A DNA stretch of 64,000 bases from Ischnura elegans (taxonomy: Eukaryota > Arthropoda > Insecta > Odonata > Coenagrionidae), in assembly GCF_921293095.1 (NCBI RefSeq), contig NC_060251.1, positions 87,778,566 through 87,842,565 on the forward strand, in the 5' to 3' direction. Positions within the stretch are counted from its first letter, which is position 1. Each line of letters starts with the position of its first letter. Of the stretch, positions 13,201 to 23,584 are shown piece by piece. The notes below the pieces were generated by a model. That model saw nothing but the letters and a program-made list of their open reading frames with translations. It was not told the origin of the DNA and ran no database searches. A program made the position numbers and the translations under genes.

Positions 13201-15462
13201 TTATCGAAATGTCCCTTTCAGTACTATTTGAAAAAGGAAATTTTGATAACTGCGGCGGCATAAGAGGGAGTAGAAAGAGTTCCGATCCTCTCTTTGCATA
13301 CGCCATCGCTCTACGTTGCTTGTCCTACTCACGAACAATTTTGTTTAAAAGCTCTCGCAGGAGTATTGCAATAGAATTGCAGCCGTGGAAAATTTTAAGG
13401 CAAAACACGACAGGCAAATGGCATTAGCTTTCCCAAGAGATTGAACAACAATCGGGGCAATCTCAGCGCCGTAGGATAATAACCACGTCGTAGATTTAAG
13501 GCCCCTTGCACACGCACCGATTTTGGACGGCCGGTAAAATATCGGCCGTCCACATTCCAATGGTGAACAATGGGAGAGCATTGGAGCTTGCACACATACC
13601 GACAACACGCCGGCACCGGCAAAATGCCGGTTAGCTGCCGGCTATTGTCACTGTGGATCGCGGGCGCCGGCTCAAAAACTTAGCAACGTATCGTTTGACC
13701 GGTAAAAATCCGGCGTGTGTGCAAGCATCGCTTCGCCGGTAAAATATCGGCCAATATTTTACCGGCCGTCCAAAATCGGTGTGTGTGCAAGGGGCCCAAC
13801 GGAACTACACTCGGCTCTCCATCAGCTAATGCCTCTGCCGTTTTTTTCGTTTCCGAGACTCCACAGGAAAATATCAAGTTACAGGGGAACAATGGAAACG
13901 TGTTTCATCCCTACCCCATTCCACCAACTGACCTTTTTCGGTCTACCAGGTTCAATTCCCCTAGTTTCTGGAGGTCAAATGCTACGTGAGTCACCTTCTG
14001 AGCTCGAAGATATCTCGATATCTTTCAGCAATTGTATGACACGCACGAGGTTCTAAAAAGAATTAGACCTAACGCGACGTATATCTTACAGCATTTAAGT
14101 TTTTTGAGCTCTAATTGATTGACACAAAGATTTATAGCTAAAATAAGGCTATTAATATTCAACATAGTCCAAACAGCACAATTTCGGAAGAAACAAGCGT
14201 AGCATAAGCGCATTCAAACAAGACGAGACGGACTGGAAACTAAGGCAACGCAAACTGCGTATATCACATTGCTGCGCCTTCGCCCCTTCGCTTTAAAGGC
14301 AACGACGTCACATGCAAGATCGGACGTGTTCTTCCCTTTCTCCTTCGCTCGTAGCTTTAAATACGGAGGGGAGGGAGCCCTCTTCCCCTCGACCTCTCCT
14401 TCAGCGCTCTTCACTTATAAACATTTCCGATTTCTTCTATCCACCATTAAGTCCAACAGTGAGCACACTCGTTCGAATTTTTTCAACCGCAGGTTTTGAC
14501 ACCAATATTACTATATGCAGTATAAATGCCGCGGGATGCCCACTCGCGGCAATAAATTTAGCGCGCGCTCCGGAGCGAATCACCCCGCGCGATCTTTTCA
14601 ATGTTCACCTCTGGGGTACCGACGTGACGGCGCGATGCTTGCAAAAAATTCAAACAGGAGCATTTTAAAAATACGTCACTAAGGGAGAAACTCCCCTGCC
14701 TGCCGCTTGATTTTGACCCAGGGTTTCAGATGACTGACTCACGCTGAAAACCAAGGCCACTCAGTTCCCCTTGAACTTGCAACCGGTGAAGGGGAGGGGG
14801 TAAGATAAGATGTTTGTGTAAGAGGCGCACCCCCATTTTCGGCTGCAACATCTGGGAAAAAAGGTGCGCCTCTTACACGAGCTTATACGGTACTAGATGC
14901 TTCTTTACTATTGTCCTTTTCGACAACCTGAACCATTTCATTCTAATGTGATTTCTGATTGTCCTGTGACTTCAAATGGAAGTAAACAGAAGACTTGAAA
15001 CAAGAAAAACTTGAAGAAAAGGAAAATCTTGAGGGTAGAGGATGTGCCAGTTCCATAACTGCAACCCTGAAATGATGGAGCTTAAATGTAATGAAAGTGA
15101 GAAAGTTTTTCAACTTTGTTTTATAGTAATGAAGGGTCCCACTCTGGTTGATAGCTCAGGGAAATAGAGTTACTTGAGGACACCAAAGAAATTTCTAGCT
15201 GTTCTGAAACTATATAATCATTGGTTTGATCCTTGGCAACTTTTTTTAGGAAATTGACCGTTCCATTTCCAAAAATGGTATTCTATAGTAGTCTGTAAGA
15301 TTTTACTACAGCTTTAGACTGTGTAATACCATTCTTTATGAATGACAATGTTTCATTGAAAAAATGTGTCTATATTTACCTTATGTAAGAATACTAATGT
15401 ATGTAAATATTTACCACATTTATTGTTTTTTCTTCATTGCAGGTAATAATTGCTCTCAATAG
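3896..15462 (+). CDS. MADF-BESS domain protein (probable transcription factor), 8 exons, 246 aa
   Basis: Exons: 3896-4046, 4121-4268, 4346-4389, 4470-4517, 4624-4695, 9246-9302, 11943-12143 and 15443-15462. All introns are GT-AG; the joined frame is 741 nt ending in TAG with no internal stop. Residues about 10-95 form a MADF (Myb/SANT-like) domain with spaced tryptophans W23, W40 and W58. A Ser/Glu/Asp-rich linker follows, then a BESS motif at about 200-236. In this family MADF binds DNA and BESS mediates protein contacts; members include Adf-1, Dorsal interacting protein 3 and Stonewall, usually nuclear. Exon 1 begins at the first in-frame ATG, just before the MADF core. The five late introns are phase 1, so exons 4 to 7 can be skipped without breaking the frame. 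Length is short to normal for the family. The orthologue cannot be named. Confidence 0.88.
5874..6371. mobile_element. 498-bp TIR element dense in CACGTG motifs
   Basis: Terminal inverted repeats of about 45 bp start CCCAGTGAGAAATGGG and match at both ends. The arms contain seven copies of the palindrome CACGTG, many as TCCACGTGGA or CCCACGTGGA, plus degenerate CACGTT copies. It lies in MADF intron 5. No coding capacity and no convincing target-site duplication were found, so the superfamily is unknown. Confidence 0.8.
7328..7608. mobile_element. hAT-type MITE with G- and C-tracts, copy 1
   Basis: Ends are related to CAGTGGCGNAGC in inverted orientation, and a G-rich tract near one end mirrors a C-rich tract near the other. 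The flanks CTTGATTG (7320-7327) and TTTGATTG (7609-7616) are an 8-bp duplication with one change, the hAT hallmark. It matches the copy at 37396-37710 internally (for example TTAATCCTTACACTATTC). It lies in MADF intron 5. Confidence 0.75.
8165..8470 (-). mobile_element. tRNA-derived SINE, family 1, copy 1
   Basis: Read on the minus strand it starts GGGGATCGGGTTGG, with an A-box-like TGGTGGCTAGAGTG and a B-box GGTTCAAATCC. It ends in a short ATACC-type repeat near 8165. The body matches the copies at 60952-61248 and 11411-11725 over about 300 bp, which shows a dispersed retroposon and not a tRNA gene. Confidence 0.85.
10299..11352. mobile_element. Inverted-repeat pair, 306-bp arms
   Basis: Segment 10299-10604 is the reverse complement of 11046-11352 with only scattered changes; the loop is about 440 bp. 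The whole lies in MADF intron 6. On the minus strand the left arm encodes a basic stretch containing RPRKTWWDNLDTG, which looks like the tail of a retrotransposon ORF, so this may be two opposed retroelement fragments instead of a true foldback transposon. The loop holds a 40-codon open minus-strand stretch ending near 10692 that I do not recognise. Confidence 0.6.
11411..11725 (+). mobile_element. tRNA-derived SINE, family 1, diverged copy 2
   Basis: This matches the other family-1 copies from the head (TTGGTGTGATGGCTGG, A-box region) through the middle (GATGGGACGTTAAGC) to the tail with ATACC repeats. The B-box is damaged (GCGTTCAATTGC). It is more diverged than the other two copies and sits just upstream of the BESS exon. 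Confidence 0.7.
11943..12143 (+). other. BESS motif exon
   Basis: This 201-nt exon encodes DPDFQWLTSLYPLLKEF followed by a Lys-rich amphipathic helix and LKIHALLLESLEEQ. Two helices with a conserved F..SLYP-type turn are characteristic of the BESS motif (named after BEAF, Stonewall and Su(var)3-7), which in MADF proteins drives self-association or partner binding. It is flanked by phase-1 introns of 2.6 and 3.3 kb. Confidence 0.75.
13060..14890. mobile_element. 1.8-kb non-autonomous TIR element with subterminal repeats
   Basis: Ends CCGTATAAGCTTGTGTAAG and the complement of CCGTATAAGCTCGTGTAAG are flanked by TA on both sides (13058-13059, 14891-14892). The motif GTGTAAGAGGCGCACC recurs twice near the left end, and once in each orientation near the right end. 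No transposase is visible, and the interior is interrupted by another element at 13500-13796. It lies in MADF intron 7. Confidence 0.75.
13500..13796. mobile_element. 297-bp GC-rich TIR element nested in the 13060-14890 element
   Basis: Inverted ends start GGCCCCTTGCACAC and continue through CACCGATTTTGGACGGCCGG for about 45 bp. Internal shorter inverted motifs (CCGGTAAAATATCGGCC) suggest further foldback structure. No clear target-site duplication was found. Confidence 0.7.
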
Positions 15463-15570
15463 GCTACGATATAGATGCTGTATCCGTAGATCATGTGCAG
15501 TCTGTTGAATTTTGCCAACATATAATCATGTAAATAAATACAAATTTTATATTAATCAGTGTTGAATAAA
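15443..15570 (+). terminator. Last exon and poly(A) signals of the MADF gene
   Basis: The final exon adds only five codons before TAG at 15460. Candidate AATAAA hexamers lie at about 15533 and 15565, about 70-100 bases past the stop, followed by a T- and GT-rich stretch. Either could direct 3' end formation. Confidence 0.6.
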
Positions 15571-17321
15571 AGTGTCAATGTTTTGAAGTATGTCTTTATT
15601 TTCTTGTGGTATGTATCATTTCCCTATTTATGAGTGCTGTTTACTATAATGAGCAATGCTTTTCACCTCTGCACACTGCACGAGGGTCATGGTTGTTTCC
15701 ATTAAATTGTTAATTCTTATTAAATTTATCCTCAATTTAAATATTTCCATTGTAAAGTTTACTTTCATGGAAAATCGAACATTGAAGACCCTGCCTTCTT
15801 TCCCTTTTATGTCTTCATTTGTTTTTAACTCATTTCTACCTGCTCTTAAAAGCTGCTTATGCTGTTCTATCAGTCCAAATTTTCCAATTAGTTCAGAGGA
15901 GAATGAGAGATTGAGATAAGATTGTTTACGCACTGTATTTAGCCTTCTCTTGGGTGAAAAGATAGGTACCTATACATTCATACTCAATCGTCAAGTCGGT
16001 AAAGGCCGCTTAACACAAGGCACGTAATTTTGCAGGTTAGAATTGCATTACTTTCTCAATCTGGTGTGCAGTTGCACAAGTGCTTGAATGAAATTAGAAC
16101 AGGAGCTAATTTTCCATCTTGCATTCTTGCATGCGTTCTAGCAATTTGTCGCTTTTCATGAAACAATTTTGAATGCACCTTCATATATATGCGTCATATT
16201 GTGCAATTACTTAGGCTGCGTAAAACGGCCGGAAGGGGGTGTTAGTTTGGGTGTTTTTGGATGTGCATTTTACATTGGAAGGGTTTCTTTGTCATGCAAT
16301 GTCAGGTTGATGCTGCAACTTTTGCAGATGCTATCATTTACCTTCCCATTTGAACCCTATTTATTTTCACACTTGTTTTCATATTCCCACATACACGGTT
16401 GAGTAAATGGACTAACATGGTTTAACCCCTTGCGCTGAAATGATGCATCTAGCTTTTCATGGAATTCCGATGCCAAGACATGCAATGATGAAGGTACCTA
16501 ATCATCATATTTTCATAATTTTAGCACTACATATTTATTGGATTATATAAATATGTATTTGGAAAGTTTAACGATGTTAATAATCTATATTGTGCATAAA
16601 GAACTCGTATTTCATGACATATGATGCATTGGAAGTAATGAAATAATTTTATGCAAGTAGTGATAGCTGTGTTCTTGATTTATTTAGCTAGATAATTTAC
16701 TATATGAAGTAATAAATACTTTTTATTTCACTGTTCTACATTGATTACAATCTACTTAATATCATTTCAATACCTGCCATTCCATTTAAAGGTATTAACA
16801 GAAAAAATTGAGGGAACGATCATGATATTCAGAAAATAAATTGAAGTGGAATGGGTTAATGAAATTGGATTTACATGGTGTCCCCATTTCAGAGATGCAA
16901 CTTCTGGAAGTATCAGGAAATCGCTGCGTCAGTATTTTGAGTGGAGTTGTGAGTTGAGTTAATGAATTGCTTCAATAACGACCACAATTCATCTGTCTGC
17001 TAGGAAGCATTTTGCCAATTAGTATCCCTTCTTAATTAATGAAACCATTAAAGTATTAGTTGTAATGGCAAAATATGTAGTTTTATTGTTCCAACTCTAT
17101 GAATATGAATTCCAAAGAATTGCCATGATCAGGGACAGTCATATTGGGCTGTAGATTGGCCTGGAAGCCATAGGTCTTAGGTTCCTGATCAATGTGAATT
17201 TTTTCAGGTGCAGCCAATGTGAGTATTATCACCATTATAGTGATATGTACAGAATTAACACATTTCTCTTTATGTAATGTTTTGAAGCCTACCGTGTGAA
17301 CAGCTGTGAAATATACATGCA
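15571..17321. other. AT-rich intergenic DNA
   Basis: No recognisable gene or repeat. A minus-strand open frame at 15628-15933 has no family resemblance and no clear splice partners, so it is not called a gene. Confidence 0.4.
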
Positions 17322-18209
17322 TTATTATTATAGTATTCTACCGATTAAGGTAGGTTTCATGGAGTACTAAAGAAGTGATCTGGGAGCCTCCCTTTCCTCC
17401 CAGCACTGCCTTCTTTAATTCACTGATAGGCCTACTCCCTTTCATTCTATCTAAAAATCCTATTCTTTTCCTTCCCCTCCCTCGTTTCCCTAACATTCTA
17501 CCCTCTAACACCATTTTCAACATCTCCTCCCCACTAAGTACTCATCCCATCCTTCTGTCTGCTCCATATCTCATCTAAAAGCTGCCTCTCTTCGCCAACC
17601 ATATCCAGCACTTCGTCGTTCATTTTCCTCTTTGTCCATTTCACTTATTCCATTTCCTCTCCATACCCACATCTCAAATGCTTCCAATCTTATCTCGTCC
17701 TCTTTCCTCAGTGTCCACGTTTCCTCACCGTTGAGAGCTACACTCCAGATCAAACTCTTCACTAACCTTTTCTTCAAACTCTTACATAACGATCCTCTCA
17801 GAATCTTCTTCCTGTTCATGAACGCCTCCTTTACTAGTGCAATTCGCTTTCTGATGTCAATGCTACTGTTCCGCTCTCCTCGAATGTGCTGCCCAAATAG
17901 TTGTATTGCTCTACCTGCTTAAGTTTTTCCCCGCCTACTTTAATCTTGAGCCTCACATTCCTCGCTTGCGATGCTTTACAAAACTGCATTACCTTAGCTT
18001 TCTTGTGACTAATCCTCACCCCATACTCCTTGCATGGCTTGCCTAATGCATCCACTAGAGCCTGCAGTCCCCTCGCTGACTGGCTAATCAGTGCCTGATC
18101 ATCAGTGAACATTACCGATTTAAACATCATTCCTCCCACTTTCACTCCAGCTTCCAACTCATCCCATGCTTCTATTACCATCTCCTCAGCTATATTCATG
18201 AATAGGTAT
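17322..18209 (-). mobile_element. LINE (RTE-like) 3' fragment with reverse transcriptase C-terminus
   Basis: The minus strand encodes, across at least one frameshift, a reverse transcriptase end. Segment 18199-17834 has the F-x-DD catalytic box (MFTDDQALIS) and YNYLGSTFEE. Segment 17819-17571 has LVKSLIWSVALNGEETWTLR and LEAFEMWVWR, a block typical of RTE-type and related LINE ORFs. Segment 17523-17338 gives the basic tail GRMLGKRGRGRKR. The 3' end near 17322 runs into an ATA/ATT microsatellite. It is 5'-truncated and dead. Confidence 0.85.
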
Positions 18210-18261
18210 GAGAAAATATTCTCCTACACCGGAAACATCTAGTAGCATGAGCCTAGGAACA

Positions 18262-18440
18262 ATTGCCAGGGGAAATCGGGAACCTAGATAGCATAGTAAC
18301 CTGCACAGTAGTCCGGAAAGCCAAAAGTTGGTGGTTCGATTTCGGTCTTGGGAGATTTTTTCTCATGGCAACTAATGTCCATTTCTCAATGTGAGCAAAT
18401 TGCAAATTTTTCAATAACGTTAGTTTACTGCTCAAAATAA
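18262..18440 (+). mobile_element. tRNA-derived SINE-like repeat, family 3
   Basis: A B-box-like GGTGGTTCGATTTCG is followed by GGGAGATTTTTTCTC. The same layout occurs near 34440-34560 and 35110-35330. The head (GGGAACCTAGATAGCATAG) is shared with 34745-34785. Confidence 0.5.
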
Positions 18441-19239
18441 GGATCAGACGTTTTACAATTAGGATACTTGTGTGTGTTTATTCGGCTGTAGTGAGGCTAC
18501 TTCGATTTTAATTAAAATACTATCGAGTGGCTCTTTTTTATTGGGTCATAGGATTCAGCATATGAGGGATTTGACTTTTTCCATGACTGGAAGTGCCTCA
18601 TTCGCACTTTTTAACCATCCTGAGTTGTATGCTTTCTTCAATACCCATGAGAAATGCAAGGTGGTGGACCACAACGAGTTTATCCTGAGTATATTTTTAA
18701 TTATACATTAATACTAATCTAGATTAAGTTGACGGGTAGAATGTGAGTTTGAATGGGGTCGTTCGCACGGACCCGAAATTGTATTTCCTTATAAGAATAG
18801 GGTACCCAGACGGCACAGGAAGTTTTCGTACCTAAATACGAGGGTGGACAATCAAGATACAAAAATCGCGCTTAGGAAGTTACTTAGAAGGTTTTGTTTC
18901 TTTATTTCCTTTAATGACGAAAAAAGATGCAAGAGGACTGGCAAATTCATATGCATCGATAAAATTGTATCTCATCGATAAAACTGTATTCGGTCTGGGA
19001 CTATTTTCTTTCGCGGGTGGTGCCATCTGGTGCCATCGTGCCATATCCTCCTAGAAAGATCACATGCCTTCACAAGCCGTTGGAGATGGCATGGGTTACG
19101 TCACGTCTCACCACATTTCAGGGATTTTTGTGGTTAAGTTTGTGAAAAATAGAGTGTCTGGTAATGGTGAAGTTTCCCTTATTCTTTAATTTCATTCTCT
19201 GGGCTTCAGAAACGTGTTTGTGAGATATTTTTGTTAAAA

Positions 19240-20057
19240 ATGCCTTCCGTGTTGTAATGTCGGGATGTAATGGAAACTCCGGGACATGGCTCAAGTTTTT
19301 AGCTTTCCAAAAGATCCTGAGTTGAAGAAGAAGTGCATTTGGGCGATAAGAAGAAAACATTTCACCCCTACGAAAAACTGTGAGGTATGTACTCTTTCTC
19401 GCTGTAATTATTTGGATGTAATTTTAAGTTAGAAGTGGCTTCGGGATGTTGATGCATCAACATCCCGAACTATTCAGTACTGAAGTACTATAGTACTATT
19501 CAGTACTAAAAATGGTGATTCAAAATATTGTAGCAGCAATTCTTTTGAAAATTCTTGCATTTTAGTTGTGTTTTTTGTATTAATTCATTCGGCAAACGTG
19601 TGGTTAAAGGAGAAACTAGGAATAAGCTGCCAAGTTTATAGGATCGAATATTGCTTCTTAGCTTGCCCTATGGTGTATTACATGTCGGCTTTCATCATTT
19701 CAAATTATCTTATGCTATAGTTTAAAACAATAAAAATATCAGGCATAAAAATATTTACTATATTTACGAGCCTAGTAATTTGATTTCTCATGCAGAAATA
19801 CCAAAAATTGGAAATGATTTGACCTAATAAGTTACATGGTATTTTATTATTTATTAATTTTAGGTGTGTGAGCTTCACATCGCACCTTGTGATATCAGAA
19901 AATAATCTGTGGCCTTGGAAGAGAAGACGAGGAGAAAATTCTTGCTGAATTGGAGGTGCCCAGATTGGAGGAAGGTACCATTGCTTCACTGTTACCTGTC
20001 GCCAAGAAGACAGACATTGTGGCAGAAGTGACATATTTGTGGATGTGGATTTGATTT
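19240..20057 (+). pseudogene. Decayed THAP-domain transposase gene
   Basis: Exon 1 (19240-19384) starts MPS, then needs one frameshift to continue. It contains an in-frame stop before VFSFPKDPELKKK, then IWAIRRKHFTPTKNCE, ending at a GTATGT donor. Exon 2 begins after the acceptor at 19863 with VCELH, giving the C-x2-H end of the C2CH zinc-binding THAP domain, and hits a stop after CDIRK. In another frame 19926-20057 reads EVPRLEEGTIASLLP, as is usual just after a THAP domain. Several stops and frameshifts make it a pseudogene. Catalytic regions are not recognisable. Confidence 0.75.
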
Positions 20058-20837
20058 GTGCAAGTTGGTGCAGTGATAGTGGACGCGTTCATCGGAGAAA
20101 GTATTGACGATAGTTTGTATGTATCGACCAGTCCTCTTTTAAATAATTTTCTATTCGAAAGAGAATAAGAGTAATTGTTTCGCTAAATTAGATGTGGGAT
20201 AGAAGAGAAAATTGGAAATATTATTGTGGTTGACAATAGAAAATACATAATATATGTATTGTATTTCTGTGGGTTTTTTCTTTCCTGCCTCTTTAAAATT
20301 TCTTGCGGTGGTGACTTCATGCAAAGTAAGTATAAAATCGGAGGTGTGATCTAAGAGATAACATGTTTTATTTTACAAGTGTTTATGCTGGTGATTTGGC
20401 AGGACTTTCATATTTTTAATAGGGTGATACATTTACTGCAGTGACCTAGGGACTTTTACTCATCCCAAATAATTTTTCAAATACTTTAGCGCCTGATATG
20501 GGTAAGTTTTAGTAGCTGACACTGAACTATACGTTAATTTTTGCTTGCATTTTGATGAATTCGATCATACTATAATAGCAGATGTGTCAGCAATCCTGTT
20601 TCATCGGCAATTTTTACTTAAAAATTTTATTTCGTCAGGCTTTAGGGTAAGCTTTTTAATGCTCGTGGGCTATGTGATGTCTTATTTAGTGTCAAAATTA
20701 ATAAGAATTTACTCTCATTAACATCTCAAGGTTTCCAAGTAAGTACGAGCCACTTAACAATGCTGGATGCTGGGGGTGCGTGAATTAGCCATGAGAATCT
20801 CATTTTTCGCAGTTATTTAAGTGGCCGAGTAAGTTTT

Positions 20838-20981
20838 GTAAGTTCTCAATGGGTAAATAATACTATATCATGAATTCTAATTACCATGAAAAACTCACAA
20901 CCGACAAAACTTTGTCGGTCGTGAGTCTTTCATGGTAATTAGAATTCATGATATGGTGTTATTTACCTATTGAGAACTTAC
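20838..20981. repeat. 144-bp near-perfect palindrome
   Basis: Arms of about 70 bp, from GTAAGTTCTCAATGGG to its complement, meet at a centre with almost no loop (CAAAACTTTG). It may be a small foldback MITE inserted in the THAP element or part of that element. The RNA of either strand would form a long hairpin. Confidence 0.85.
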
Positions 20982-22170
20982 AATTCATAATGATTCGTAT
21001 TAAGGTTCTCGCTACGGTCGGTAGCTATCGATTGTGTTGCGTTCGATACATTTTTCGATCGTGCGAGTTACGATATATCTATGTCGACCTAATCGATTGA
21101 GATTAGCCTGAGTGCCGTGTTCCTGCGCGCTTCGTATCCAATCGTACGTGCTTAGTAGCGGACATTCACATGCTGCGTACGCGCTTCGTCGACAGGCCGC
21201 GAACGGAAATTATCCATTGACGAAAAGCGACGGAGCGGCATAGTATCCCCTTAGTCAATGGGTACTATGTACATACGAATTAGATACGGAGGGTTCTGTG
21301 CCGTCTGGGTAGTTTCCTTCATCAAAGAAACCGAAAGGTATTGTTTGCGATTTGTTACCCACCATTAGTGTATTCATAATATACAAATTATTTGGTTTTA
21401 GAAATCCCAGTTTAGACGAATGTAAATGCTCAATTTTAACCTCATTTGAAAAAGGACAGATTGGCGCACATGCGATGCCACTCCACGTGACGTCACAGGG
21501 ACCTAGATGCTATACGAGTAGTTAGGAGTTTTAAATTGTCTGAGATTACCAATGCATGCATGAGGCACAGAGCTCAGGGAAACATCTCTTAATAATCACC
21601 TATTAAAATTGCCCAAGGTTGGAAAGTTTCCTTCGTTTGATAAGGCAATAATAATGCTAGCATGGCACTCTGCTACCTGCTAGCAGCCTGCATCGCAGGC
21701 GCACATATCCTCGCACCAAAATCACCACACACGGCGGCAGCGGGAACCAGAATGACATCGCACGGGCTTTTCCCAGCATTCATACTTAGCCGTCGCGTTT
21801 TTGCGCGCTTGAAATTTGTCACTTTTCATTTTAACGCGAAAAATAGATATCGTCATTTAAAAATCTAAAAGCGTGAAATTCATACTCCAGGAGTAGTAAT
21901 CTTTCGATTTAGAGGATAAAAAAATAGGAAACCATCCTTTTATAATTCATTAAAATGGATCGGAAGAGAAGTTAGGACGAAAAAGTATCACACCCTTGCA
22001 GATATTCTCATAATATTAAAATAAAATCGCGTTATCTACCGCCAGCTTTCCACGCGTTGATGACGTCATCAAAGTTCAGAGTCGTATTTTTACTTTTTTC
22101 GATTCGTCGCCAACTTCTCCAAGTATGTGGGCCGAAAAATAACGATCTCGATCCTCTCACAGATTAGTCA

Positions 22171-22246
22171 ATGACGTCTTATTATAAGGTGTATCACAAG
22201 CTGTCTGACTGTGAATTATAAGTTGTATGACGTCTTATTATAAGGT
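22171..22246 (+). repeat. Direct repeat of ATGACGTCTTATTATAAGGT
   Basis: The same 20-bp string occurs at 22171-22190 and 22227-22246, 56 bp apart. A CRE-like palindrome TGACGTCA lies about 110 bp upstream. Function unknown. Confidence 0.7.
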
Positions 22247-22249
22247 AAA

Positions 22250-23584
22250 ACTCAAGTGAATTAACCCGAATGTGTAGGGTAGGGTCGACCGGGGTACGTT
22301 AGTGCAGTGCATTTTTCCGAACCGAGTTTAACTACCGCGTCACAAGTCATGACTTTTAAATGCTGTTCCCTAGGAATTAATCTAACGAGATTATGAGCAT
22401 TAGCCAAGCATCGGTCTAGCGTTACGTAAGCTTTCCCCAAAAAAAGAGGCAAGTTTACGCAACAGATTTGGACCTAAAAACATTTTTTATTGCTAAAGAC
22501 ACTAATAGGCCAACAACTGAATGCATACAATTTTTATTTTTAAACTGATCTATAGGATCACAATGTCTAAAATTTCCGTTGCTAAAACATACAAACTAGA
22601 ATATTAATTTTAAAAATCCGCGTATATGTGCCCCGGTCTACACTATGTAGATTGAATTAAGAAAATGTCTTTCTAATTAGCTATTGTAATACTTATTTTT
22701 TTAGTTTTATTGAATTTTTTCTCGGCTCGCACACATAAAACTGCTAGTTGTAGAAAGAAATCGTTCGCAAGATTGTGAACAGCATCAAACCACGAGAGGA
22801 GGGAAGCAAAGCTGAAAAGCTGTTACCCGTTCGGCAGGAACACAAGAAGTCATCAGCTAATCTTTGAGAAGGTTAATTTCGTCGGCTTTTCGTACCGCGT
22901 GATTGTTTGGCGACGGATTGAAAAAGGCAAAATATGGTTCTATTTATTTTCAAATGCTTCAACCCTTTCATTGCTGTGAACTTACCCGGCACGTTCGCAC
23001 GGGAGGCCGCTGTGAACGTACCTTTTCTCTCTTCCTGCAACGCGCTCAGCACTTTCGCCGCATGTGAGGGGTAGGTTTTCGGAGATTGAGCAGTAGCGAA
23101 AGTGTTAACTTGTTTCATCGATGGAATCTTGCCATTATTTTCAATCCACTTCTCAATGACGGATCGGCTTGGAATTTTCAGAAAAGATCAGAACCCAATG
23201 AAAATTTATTCTTACACTATTACTATGTCTTCGTAGGCAGTATATGCCACGATTTTCGACGAGTAACATCGTCATGCCTGATTTATTAATGTACCTAAAA
23301 TCCTGCCATGTTATTATGAATTCCAAGTTTCCCACATCTCTGGGTACTATCCTTGCCGAGCAACGCAGGGTAGCTACTAATAAACCTGATCAACAATTTT
23401 TGGAAAAGCGTGCTTTTTATCTCTCTTCATCCAATTATTACAACTCAATCCTAATCACAATTTCAAAATATTGGTGATCCCAAGCCAATTGTTGGAGATA
23501 AACTTTGAGATGTAACTAAGGACACTCCCAATAATGATTTGATTGGCGTTCGAGATTATTCCCTAACAACAATTTTTCGCGCAC
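22250..23584. other. Non-coding DNA without recognised features
   Basis: Short open frames on both strands overlap one another and lack family resemblance. Nothing supports a gene. Confidence 0.4.

Larger units (their letters stand above)
18805..21309 (+). mobile_element. 2.5-kb THAP-domain DNA transposon relic
   Basis: It has perfect 14-bp terminal inverted repeats CCCAGACGGCACAG (18805-18818 and the complement at 21296-21309), flanked by TA (18803-18804, 21310-21311), inserted within the first bases of a MITE. Inside is a decayed THAP-domain gene (19240-20057) and a 144-bp palindrome. THAP DNA-binding domains occur in transposases of the P, Kolobok and ISL2EU groups; the TA duplication does not match the 8-bp duplication of P elements, so the superfamily is open. 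Confidence 0.8.
18800..21937 (+). mobile_element. MITE family 1, copy B, split by a THAP transposon
   Basis: The terminal GGGTA of the MITE is at 18800-18804, preceded by TA. The rest, starting TAGTTTCCTTCATC, resumes at 21310 and runs to GGAAACCATCC at 21937. The intervening 18805-21309 is a separate transposon. Without the insert this copy closely matches those at 1659-2319 and 51580-52239, including TGACGTCA near 21490. Confidence 0.85.

Noticed and set aside
15628-15933. Minus-strand coding frame downstream of the MADF gene
   Set aside because: It looks partly protein-like, but has no similarity I can name and no in-phase splice partner.
18800-21309. P element with 8-bp target duplication
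   Set aside because: The 8-mers on either side of the inverted repeats do not match. Only TA is shared, and the rebuilt MITE end supports the 2-bp reading.
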